Of a stretch of 64,000 bases of DNA, positions 57,400 through 64,000 are shown in pieces (position 1 is the stretch's first letter; the number at the start of each line of letters is the position of its first letter). A program made the position numbers and the translations under genes. The DNA lies in the NCBI RefSeq assembly GCF_019711615.1, contig NZ_JAIGNS010000002.1:917501-981500 (forward strand). Reading direction: 5' to 3'. The DNA comes from Qipengyuania intermedia (GTDB taxonomy: Bacteria; Pseudomonadota; Alphaproteobacteria; Sphingomonadales; Sphingomonadaceae). The notes beneath the pieces are model-generated. The model was not told the origin of the DNA, did not search any database, and saw nothing but the letters and a program-made list of their open reading frames with translations.

Positions 57400-57941
57400 A
57401 GATCATCGAAACATCGATCGAAGGCCTGCTGATCCTCGAACCGCGCGTGTTCGGGGACGAGCGCGGGTTCTTCCTGGAAAGCTGGAACCGCAAGGTTTTT
57501 GCCGACCTCGGGCTCGATCTGGATTTCGTCCAGGACAATCATAGCCGTTCGGCGCGCGGTGTCCTGCGCGGCCTCCATTTCCAGAACCCCAACCCGCAGG
57601 GCAAGCTGGTCCGTGTCATCAACGGCAGGGCGTGGGACGTGGCGGTCGACCTGCGGAGCGGATCGCCGACCTTCGGGAAGTGGGAAGGTCTGGAATTGAG
57701 TGCGGAGAACAAGCGCATGTTCTGGGTCCCGCCTGGCTTTGCGCATGGCTTCGTTGCGCTCGAGGACGGAACGGATTTCGTCTACAAGTGCACCGGTTAT
57801 TACGATCCGGCCCACGAACATAGCCTGCTGTGGAACGATCTGGCAGTGGGCATCGAATGGCCGCTCGAAGGCATCGAACCGCAGCTGTCGGCGAAGGATC
57901 AAGCAGGCAAGCCACTCTCCGAGATCGAGGCCTTCTCGTGA
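57396..57941 (+). CDS. rmlC: dTDP-4-dehydrorhamnose 3,5-epimerase
   Basis: 181 residues, the normal length. Cupin fold with [24 protein letters not shown], catalytic-region [35 protein letters not shown] and [14 protein letters not shown]. It carries out both epimerisations in the third position of the pathway. Overlaps rmlA by four bases and rmlD by four bases (GTGA). Confidence 0.97.
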   Translation: MKIIETSIEGLLILEPRVFGDERGFFLESWNRKVFADLGLDLDFVQDNHSRSARGVLRGLHFQNPNPQGKLVRVINGRAWDVAVDLRSGSPTFGKWEGLELSAENKRMFWVPPGFAHGFVALEDGTDFVYKCTGYYDPAHEHSLLWNDLAVGIEWPLEGIEPQLSAKDQAGKPLSEIEAFS

Positions 57942-58795
57942 AGGCGTTGATTTTCGGCAGCAAGGGGCAGCTGGGCAGGGGCCTTGCGGCAACGGCTCCG
58001 CAGGGATCGCAGCTCGTCCAGCACGATGTCGACACGCTCGACATTACCGATGCCGATGCAGTCGGCCGGGCGGTAAAAGACGCCGCACCGGATATCGTGT
58101 TCAACGCTGCCGCCTACACCGCTGTCGACCGCGCGGAAGACGAGGAAGCGCTCGCACAAGCGGTGAACGGCGATGCTGTCGGCCACATTGCGCAGGCCGC
58201 GCGCGGAGCTGGGGCGCGGTTTGTCCACGTCTCTACCGATTTCGTTTTCGATGGCACTGCGTCGCGCCCCTATGCGCCCGAAGCAGCACCTTCCCCGATC
58301 AGCGCCTATGGCCGCACGAAACTTGCGGGAGAGCGCCTCGCATCAAACGATGCGCTGATCGTGCGCACGGCCTGGGTATACGCACCGGAAGGCGGCAATT
58401 TCGTCCGAACCATGCTCCGCCTGATGGGCGAGCGCGAGGAACTGGGCGTCGTCGCCGACCAGATCGGCACTCCTACTTACGCTCCCGATCTGGCCGCTGC
58501 CTTGTGGGACCTGGCGGACAAGCGCGTCACCGGGGTGCATCACTACACCGACAGCGGTGTGGCCAGCTGGTACGATTTCGCCTTTGCGATCCAGGAGGAG
58601 GCACTGGCAATCGGCCTGCTTAGCCGCGCGATCCCCATCGCGCCGATCGCGACCTCGGCCTATCCCACTCCGGCGAAGCGCCCGCACTATTCGGTGCTCG
58701 ACAAGACTTCGACCATAGCGGCGCTCGGCCGCACTCCGCCGCACTGGCGGGTAAATCTTCGCAAGATGCTCAACGAGATAAAAACCAATGGCTAA
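57938..58795 (+). CDS. rmlD: dTDP-4-dehydrorhamnose reductase
   Basis: 285 residues starting at GTG 57938 ([17 protein letters not shown]), which overlaps the rmlC stop. Rossmann motif GSKGQLGRGL, VFNAAAYTAVDRAEDE, HVSTDFVFDGT, catalytic YGRTKLAGE, and the end TSAYPTPAKRPHYSVLD, typical of RmlD. It reduces to dTDP-L-rhamnose. An open frame further upstream is not part of the family. Confidence 0.97.
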   Translation: MKALIFGSKGQLGRGLAATAPQGSQLVQHDVDTLDITDADAVGRAVKDAAPDIVFNAAAYTAVDRAEDEEALAQAVNGDAVGHIAQAARGAGARFVHVSTDFVFDGTASRPYAPEAAPSPISAYGRTKLAGERLASNDALIVRTAWVYAPEGGNFVRTMLRLMGEREELGVVADQIGTPTYAPDLAAALWDLADKRVTGVHHYTDSGVASWYDFAFAIQEEALAIGLLSRAIPIAPIATSAYPTPAKRPHYSVLDKTSTIAALGRTPPHWRVNLRKMLNEIKTNG

Positions 58796-59849
58796 TCTGA
58801 TCGTGACCGGCGGCGCCGGCTTCATCGGTGCAAACTTCGTCTACCACTGGCGCAAGGCGCATCCGGACGATTCCATCACGGTGCTGGATGCGCTGACCTA
58901 TGCCGGCAACCCTGCCAATCTCGACGGGTTGGACGGTGTCGAACTGGTCGAAGGCGACATTTGCGACACAGCGCTTGTCTCGCGCCTGTTGGCCGAACGC
59001 GATGTCGATACGATCGTGCATTTCGCCGCCGAGAGCCATGTCGATCGTTCGATCACCGGCCCCGATGCCTTCGTCACCACAAATGTCGTGGGCACGCACA
59101 GCCTGCTGAAAGCCGCAAAGGATGCATGGCTCGACAAGGGTACGGGCCGTCCGCACCGTTTCCACCACGTCTCGACCGACGAGGTCTACGGCTCGCTCGG
59201 TCCGAACGATCCCGCGTTCAGCGAGACGACGGCCTATGCACCCAATTCGCCTTATTCCGCGTCCAAGGCAGGCTCGGACCACCTCGTGCGGGCGTATCAC
59301 CACACCTATGGGCTCGACACGCGGACGAGCAATTGCTCGAACAATTACGGTCCCTACCAGTTTCCCGAGAAGCTGATCCCGCTGTTCACCCTCAACGCCC
59401 TCTCGGGCAAGCCGCTGCCGATCTATGGTGACGGCATGAACGTGCGCGACTGGCTGCACGTGGAGGACCATTGCCGCGGTATCGAGCTGGTCCTGGAGAA
59501 GGGCCGTCCTGGCGAAGTCTACAATATCGGCGGCGGACAGGAATTGCCCAATCTCGAAGTGATCGAAGAGATTTGCCGCGGCGTCGATGCGGCGTTTGCC
59601 AGCGATCCGTCGCTGGCAGAACGCTTCCCCAATGCCCCCGCGGCGCAAGGACGCCCAACTTCAGAGCTGAAAACCTTCGTCGAGGACCGCAAGGGTCACG
59701 ACAGGCGCTATGCTATCGACGAGACCAAGGCGCGCGGTGAGCTCGGCTACGCTCCTGCCCGTGATTTCGAGCACGGGTTCGCCACGACGCTGCGCTGGTA
59801 TCTCAATAACGAAGCATGGTGGCGGCCCCTGCTGAAGCGAACCAAATAG
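58788..59849 (+). CDS. rmlB: dTDP-glucose 4,6-dehydratase
   Basis: 353 residues. TGGAGFIGANFVYHW NAD-binding motif, DALTYAGNPANL, FAAESHVDRSI, HVSTDEVYGSLG (catalytic Asp-Glu), YSASKAGSDHLVRAY (Tyr-x3-Lys) and NCSNNYGPYQFPEKLIP. Makes dTDP-4-keto-6-deoxyglucose. Starts inside the rmlD end (eight-base overlap). Nothing clearly terminates the operon; the AT-rich interval follows. Confidence 0.98.
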   Translation: MANLIVTGGAGFIGANFVYHWRKAHPDDSITVLDALTYAGNPANLDGLDGVELVEGDICDTALVSRLLAERDVDTIVHFAAESHVDRSITGPDAFVTTNVVGTHSLLKAAKDAWLDKGTGRPHRFHHVSTDEVYGSLGPNDPAFSETTAYAPNSPYSASKAGSDHLVRAYHHTYGLDTRTSNCSNNYGPYQFPEKLIPLFTLNALSGKPLPIYGDGMNVRDWLHVEDHCRGIELVLEKGRPGEVYNIGGGQELPNLEVIEEICRGVDAAFASDPSLAERFPNAPAAQGRPTSELKTFVEDRKGHDRRYAIDETKARGELGYAPARDFEHGFATTLRWYLNNEAWWRPLLKRTK

Positions 59850-59909
59850 GCGCATTCCTAAAGCTATCCGAATTTGATAGCCCTACCCGATAACAATTTG
59901 CCGGAGGTC

Positions 59910-60123
59910 TTACGCGAACTTCGCTAGATAAAATGGCATGTCGTCATCCTTCGGTAGATGCGGATCGAAGAAGCAGGAAGGTTTGACGTTGAAAAAATAA
60001 TAGGTGCCCGTCGCAAACATTGCCACTAAAAACGATAATGAGCGTTAAGGCAATGGCACCCTTGGCGTCGCAAGTCTTTTTCCTTAGGGCGGCAAGGCGG
60101 GTTCGCTTCCTTGGATGGGCGCC
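59910..60123 (-). pseudogene. Frameshifted small membrane-protein remnant
   Basis: Minus strand. One frame after the TAG at 60126-60124 reads HPRKRTRLAALRKKTCDAKG then AIALTLIIV; the next frame continues FLVAMFATGTYYFF then NVKPSCFFDPHLP up to the TAA at 59910-59912. The two join smoothly if the T run at 60032-60028 (five T on the minus strand) had one more T. No start codon precedes it. It would be a one-helix protein; identity unknown, and a sequencing error in the homopolymer is possible. The rest of 59850-60147 holds no gene. Confidence 0.35.
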
Positions 60124-60147
60124 CTATAGTGGTCGGAAAGTCAAACA

Positions 60148-62055
60148 TTGTATTATCGTCCAGAAGTCGATGGTCTACGGGCTATCGCTGTCCTGCCGGT
60201 CATTCTCTTCCATGCGGGGATTTCTGCCTTTTCGGGCGGCTATCTCGGTGTGGACGTGTTTTTCGTGATCAGTGGATATCTAATCACCTCAATCATTGTG
60301 CAGGGCTTAGAGAGTAAGCAAGGTTTCAGCCTTCTTCACTTCTATGAACGACGCGCCCGGAGAATTCTGCCGGCGCTTGGCCTTACAATCCTCCTTACAC
60401 TCTTACTCGCCCCCTTCGTTCTGATGCCAGAACAGATAAAGGATGTAGGACAAAGCGTATTTGCATCCACTCTCTTCGCATCGAACTATTTTTTCTATCT
60501 CGAAATAGACTACTTTAATCCCTTCGCTTCGAAAGCACCGCTTCTCCACACGTGGAGCCTCGCTGTCGAAGAACAGTTCTACGTCATCTTCCCCGTCCTC
60601 CTGATCATCCTTCACCGGTTTCGATCAGGCTACACCCTCCCAATTGTATTGATTTTCACAGCGAGCTTGGTCGCGGCAATCTGGACCACCCAAGTCAATG
60701 CGCAATTGTCATTTTATTCGATCCACACGCGAGCATGGGAGCTTGCTGTCGGAGCGGGACTGGCGCTCCACATGCGCAGATTAACAGACAAGGGACGCAT
60801 CACAGGCGGAGCCGCCAACGTAATCGGAGTGGTCTCGCTTGGGATTTTGGTCGCCTCTCTAATGATGATTCCGAAAGACGTGGCTCATCCTGGTGTTGTT
60901 ACATTGATCCCAGTGCTCGCAACCGCCTTACTCATTCGCTATGCTCAACCCGACACTGCAGCATACAAGGTTCTTTCGAGCCGATCGCTAGTCCATATCG
61001 GACTAATGTCCTATGGATTGTATCTCTACCATAACCCGCTTTTCAGCTACGTCGATGTTTACTTCGATTACCTTGGGGACGAAACCTCCCGCATCAAGAT
61101 CGCTCTTATCCCATTGGTCTATATAATTGCGCTCGCCAGTCTGCATTTGGTTGAACGACCAGCCCTTAGAGGGAAAAAACTAAACCGGAGCGCCGTTCTT
61201 GCGACGGCGACTGGCGGGATCGCGACTGTCGCCGCAATTGGATTGGGAATTCATTTAATGAACGGTTTTCAGAAACCGCTCACCGAGTATTATCAGGCGC
61301 GCGGGATGACACCCCTTGCAAACGCCGAAAAGGAAAAAAGAAAAATCGAGGAGGTGCGGAAGCGTTTTTCTCCGGCCAATGCGTCATTCGATTGTAACGA
61401 TGGTTGCCGGCGCTACTTAGTGATAGGAGATTCGTTAGCCGAGGATACTTTTTTCGCGCTGGCCTCCAGTAGTCAGATTGGACAATTTCGCTTCGCGCGG
61501 ATGGACGATACATGCATGAGTGGCATGAGTTCGGTTCGCGAAATCGAATTGCGCGAACCCTGCATGGCGCCGATCAACGAGATCGGAACCTTGCTGCGTG
61601 AAGCCGACGTAATCTTGATTGCGGCGAAATGGCAGGAACACACATGGCGCGACGGACTAGACCTTGCCGATATGTTACACAACGAATTGGGAAAGCCGGT
61701 CGTGATCTTCGGTTCCGCCATGTTCACGGACCTAGCGTCATTTTCAGTGAAGGCTTGGCGCAACGGCTATAGCAGAGGCGAGAAATTGAACCGAGCTCTC
61801 TATCGCTACCAGCGTTGGGACCGTCTACGAACTAACGACAAATTACGCGATGCCACCGAGCGAACTTCGCAGATTGGTTGGATCTCGCGACACGCTTTTT
61901 TCTGCGATCGTACTCGCGAGACATGTGATCTATTTAATAATGAAGGTTTGCCTCTAATTTGGGACAATGCCCACCTGACGGTTACAGCCTATCCAATGTA
62001 TGCTCAATACATCGAGCGCAAGCTTATGGAGTCTGGAATTATCGACGTATCTTGA
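60148..62055 (+). CDS. Acyltransferase-3/SGNH fusion (OafA-like polysaccharide O-acetyltransferase)
   Basis: 635 residues starting at TTG 60148 (MYYRPEVDGLRAIAVLPVIL; GGAAAG nine bases upstream). Ten or so helices (residues 10-370) of the acyltransferase-3 family with YRPEVDGLRAIAVLPVILFHAG and FVISGYLITSIIVQG, the conserved His-rich R/H motifs; then a periplasmic SGNH domain from about 410 (YLVIGDSLAED with the Ser, and DNAHLT with the Asp-His pair). It should acetylate sugars of the exported polymer. AT-richer than its neighbours by eye, so likely of recent foreign origin. Confidence 0.93.
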   Translation: MYYRPEVDGLRAIAVLPVILFHAGISAFSGGYLGVDVFFVISGYLITSIIVQGLESKQGFSLLHFYERRARRILPALGLTILLTLLLAPFVLMPEQIKDVGQSVFASTLFASNYFFYLEIDYFNPFASKAPLLHTWSLAVEEQFYVIFPVLLIILHRFRSGYTLPIVLIFTASLVAAIWTTQVNAQLSFYSIHTRAWELAVGAGLALHMRRLTDKGRITGGAANVIGVVSLGILVASLMMIPKDVAHPGVVTLIPVLATALLIRYAQPDTAAYKVLSSRSLVHIGLMSYGLYLYHNPLFSYVDVYFDYLGDETSRIKIALIPLVYIIALASLHLVERPALRGKKLNRSAVLATATGGIATVAAIGLGIHLMNGFQKPLTEYYQARGMTPLANAEKEKRKIEEVRKRFSPANASFDCNDGCRRYLVIGDSLAEDTFFALASSSQIGQFRFARMDDTCMSGMSSVREIELREPCMAPINEIGTLLREADVILIAAKWQEHTWRDGLDLADMLHNELGKPVVIFGSAMFTDLASFSVKAWRNGYSRGEKLNRALYRYQRWDRLRTNDKLRDATERTSQIGWISRHAFFCDRTRETCDLFNNEGLPLIWDNAHLTVTAYPMYAQYIERKLMESGIIDVS

Positions 62056-62483
62056 AGTTTACGACTTTCTGGATGAAAAGAATTCGTTGCCGAAAGCGGG
62101 GTGATTAAAAATTTGAGCGTGCGCATTGAAAAGCAGCGGTGGGGTTTAGAAAATCGTAAATACAATTTTATCGCTCACGAAGCCCCTAGCATCGATTGGT
62201 TATCCACTTCTGCTAAACCGGTAATCCACCAGGGTCAGCTTTCCTCACTGAACGCTTTTGCCCGCGTCGGTCAAAACCTTCGCCTCACTTAAGATGCTGG
62301 CGGGTTGGTCATGGAATTCAACGTCGCTAATATCGTGCAAAACGCAGCCCAAGACTGCTCAACTAGCGGAATCGATCAGATTTCGAGAGGAGTGTGGGGC
62401 GAATACGCAGGGGCGTGAGAATTCAGGCTCCGATTGAAATGCGGGATTGCATAGGTTGTCCCCTGATACAAAGGCATGCCGCA
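62056..62483. other. Gene-poor 428-bp stretch with one small gene fragment
   Basis: AT-rich DNA between the acyltransferase and the next gene. A 35-codon open frame (62311-62418) reads MEFNVANIVQNAAQ then GIDQISRGVWGEYAGA and stops; the second phrase resembles DNA-binding proteins of plasmids and phages, cut short. A second open frame (62101-62292) has no recognisable motif. I support no complete gene here. Confidence 0.4.
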
Positions 62484-63005
62484 ATGAATTTCGCTCAGTT
62501 TCAGAAACGAAGTTGGATTGGGGCCGCTGGGGTGTGCTTGATCGTGGTTGGCTATCTCCAGATTTGGGCTGATGATGAACGAAGAGAGGAAATCCTGATG
62601 GATAGAAACGCGTTCGCTTCAGCTTCTCAAAGACCAGCCGAAAATTACATTGTTGCGAGAACGCCCGATGGAATTATTTTCGAGTTGGATCCAAAATCAG
62701 TAACTGGGAACCGTAATAACCGCAGAGCTGCGCTTGTAATTCATTCAGGCCGGACCTTTCCGAGCGGCGCCCGGAATCTACGCGAAAATAGATGGTTTAA
62801 TTGCGAACGAGGGACATCGAGAACCCTCCTTCGTATAAATTATGATCCAAAATGGCGCGTTACGGGCTCGACGATGTTCCAAAAGGACGAAATGATCGAA
62901 CGATCTTATAGCGATGGTACTGTCGGCGCGGCGATCCTTCGCGCGGTCTGCGAAGGCTTCTATGACACCGCTCGAAAAAGTGGCGAACCTCCGTTCAATA
63001 TGTGA
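62484..63005 (+). CDS. Hypothetical membrane-anchored protein, surface-adhesin E-like C-terminus
   Basis: 173 residues from ATG 62484 (MNFAQFQKRSWIGAAGVC); an ORF start further upstream (62394) adds 30 unlikely residues. One helix at about 12-30 (IGAAGVCLIVVGYLQIW) leaves the rest outside. The C-terminal RWFNCERGTSRTLLRINYD...VGAAILRAVCEGFY, with two Cys, recalls the Adhesin_E/CNP0-type small domain, a weak resemblance. AT-rich like its surroundings. Confidence 0.55.
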   Translation: MNFAQFQKRSWIGAAGVCLIVVGYLQIWADDERREEILMDRNAFASASQRPAENYIVARTPDGIIFELDPKSVTGNRNNRRAALVIHSGRTFPSGARNLRENRWFNCERGTSRTLLRINYDPKWRVTGSTMFQKDEMIERSYSDGTVGAAILRAVCEGFYDTARKSGEPPFNM

Positions 63006-63045
63006 TCAGCACGTATGCTTATTTAAGCCGGGCTAGCCTCCGTAA

Positions 63046-63120
63046 CCTTTAATTATTCCATGCACGATCATTGGCGGCGATACGATCCCTTGCGGCGACA
63101 AGCGGTTCCGCCTGCTGTGA
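63046..63120 (+). pseudogene. Remnant of a staphylococcal-nuclease-like gene (24 codons)
   Basis: After the TAA at 63043-63045 the frame reads CTIIGGDTIPCGDKRFRLL and ends at TGA 63118-63120. The pattern V/I-x-GDTI-x-C-x3-R-x-RLL is the start of thermonuclease (SNase) domains, whose next residues GIDAPE are absent. No start codon precedes it. Too short for a function; a chance match cannot be excluded. Confidence 0.35.
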
Positions 63121-63153
63121 ACCAAATACGTCGCGCGCGGACGCGTCGTTAGC

Positions 63154-63906
63154 GTGGCGGGATTCGGTGACAGCATTATTGAAGGAAGGGCAACATACCT
63201 TGGCGAAGGCTTCGGCTTTCCCGCCTGTGTCGCCATGTCGAGCAATGCGAGCGGCGTCCCATTCGAATGGTCGAACCTCGGCTGGGCGGGACAGGGTGCC
63301 AGCCAGACAATCCTTCAGCTGCAGGACTGTCTCGAAGCCCGATTGGTACCGGGTGTGGCCGTACTGCCGGTTTTCACCCCGAACGGCTTCCTTTCCGCCC
63401 CGTCCGAGGCGGCTATCGAGAGCATGCGCCTCTACTTCGGCCAGGCGATCGATCTTCTGGAAAAGGCGGGCGTGGATGTAATCCAGTGGACCGGGGTTTC
63501 CTCTTCCCCCTCGCTGTTTCCCGTAGGTACTGCCGATGGCCTGCGCCGGGCCTTGAACCGCGAGCTTCTCGACGCAGCCGCGCGGGGCGTCACCGTCTGC
63601 GATTTTGCCGGCCGGCTCGACGGAGAGGTCGATAGTAGCGGCCAGACGCAACCGCGACCCGGCGTGCTCGTCGACGGCATCCATCCAAGCGATGCCGGTA
63701 ATGCGTCGATGGCCAAGGCTCTGCAGCAGGCCCTGCGTGCGCGGATCGAACTTCCGCAAGGCTTGCGCGCGGCTTGGCGAATACCGCGGAAAAAGGGGCT
63801 CTCCGGTTGCCGAAACCTGCCTGCCTGTCTAGCAGCAGGCCGACGCAACCGGAGGCCACGTCTTGTCAGAAAACCCGCGAATCCTGTGTGTTCACCAAGG
63901 GGGTGA
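63154..63906 (+). CDS. SGNH/GDSL hydrolase-family protein
   Basis: 250 residues from GTG 63154 (MAGFGDSIIEG); an in-frame TGA at 63118 rules out much longer starts. Block I GDSI with Ser, block III-like NLGWAGQGAS, and block V DGIHPSDAGN (Asp, His) suggest an esterase of the GDSL fold. No signal peptide is visible, so it may be cytoplasmic or truncated at the N-terminus. Its last 44 bases overlap the next gene, where residues become basic and unlike the family. Possibly deacetylates or acylates the same polymer. Confidence 0.7.
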   Translation: MAGFGDSIIEGRATYLGEGFGFPACVAMSSNASGVPFEWSNLGWAGQGASQTILQLQDCLEARLVPGVAVLPVFTPNGFLSAPSEAAIESMRLYFGQAIDLLEKAGVDVIQWTGVSSSPSLFPVGTADGLRRALNRELLDAAARGVTVCDFAGRLDGEVDSSGQTQPRPGVLVDGIHPSDAGNASMAKALQQALRARIELPQGLRAAWRIPRKKGLSGCRNLPACLAAGRRNRRPRLVRKPANPVCSPRG

Positions 63907-64000
63907 ACTCTACGGGTCGGATCGCACTTTCCTGCAAAGCGTCGAAGCCATGCGGGACGCCTGGCCCCATGCTTCGATCAAGGTCGTTCTGGCTGCCGAC
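63863..64000 (+). CDS. Glycosyltransferase (GT4-like), 5' part cut by window
   Basis: 46 codons visible. Start TTG 63863-63865, supported by GGAGG at 63851-63855, seven bases upstream. The product begins ENPRILCVHQGGELYGSDRT then FLQSVEAMRDAWPHASIKVV, the typical N-terminal strand-loop of GT4-family sugar transferases binding the acceptor (HQGGELYGSD). It should add a sugar to the lipid-linked repeat unit in the cytoplasm. Overlaps the end of the SGNH frame by 44 bases. Confidence 0.75.
   Translation, partial: MSENPRILCVHQGGELYGSDRTFLQSVEAMRDAWPHASIKVVLAAD

Noticed and set aside
62101..62292. 63-codon frame after the acyltransferase
   Set aside because: GTG start without ribosome site and no motif; probably spacer.

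Overview
The window looks like a chromosomal segment of a GC-rich alphaproteobacterium, most likely a sphingomonad of the Erythrobacteraceae type. This rests on CckA beside a DUF2062 gene, alphaproteobacterial LexA boxes (GTTC-N7-GTTC) at recA and uvrA, the sphingomonad IVVTGSRI motif, many overlapping stop/start junctions, and the general flavour of the proteins. I see no rRNA, tRNA, CRISPR array, complete insertion sequence or intact prophage. Both ends cut a gene: an M3 peptidase on the left and a glycosyltransferase on the right.

Left part (1-13000): minus-strand housekeeping and envelope genes (M3 peptidase, a lipoprotein overlapping thpR, a GGDEF cyclase, a membrane-anchored GH24 lysozyme, a lipoprotein), then SOS-controlled uvrA followed by a cluster of hairpins. 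An AT-richer patch (about 9700-11570) holds two LuxR-type regulators: a LuxR solo whose ligand pocket lacks one invariant Trp, and a pseudo-receiver response regulator. Next come an HTH/zinc-ribbon protein carrying a dispersed repeat, and rlpA, whose Shine-Dalgarno sequence lies inside a perfect hairpin. About 940 bases without a convincing gene separate rlpA from argG.

Middle (13800-48800): argG; a DUF1801 gene remnant; a molybdopterin oxidoreductase with its cytochrome b and an SDR; a glycine-zipper protein; a MOSC protein; a methyltransferase with rlmN; an outer-membrane barrel; ialB-like, greB and a soluble lytic transglycosylase; then dapA-smpB, DUF2062-cckA and two tandem DUF4139 genes. 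After SOS-controlled recA come a GST, ugd with a sugar epimerase and a methyltransferase, alaS, a K+/H+ antiporter, an S8 protease with a barrel-like C-terminus, a GNAT-nitrilase fusion, an HExxH protein and icd.

Right part (49000-64000): an exopolysaccharide/capsule locus. It encodes an initiating polyprenyl-phosphate sugar transferase, a small poly-Asp membrane protein with its own leader and terminator, an O-antigen ligase/polymerase, Wza-like export protein, Wzc-like tyrosine kinase, an unknown exported protein, the complete dTDP-L-rhamnose set rmlA-C-D-B, an O-acyltransferase fused to SGNH, a second SGNH protein and the start of a GT4-type glycosyltransferase. Together these would start a repeat unit on undecaprenyl phosphate, supply rhamnose, polymerise and export the chain, and acylate it. 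The part from 59850 to 63150 is AT-richer and holds broken gene pieces, which suggests a recombination hot spot typical of surface-polysaccharide loci.
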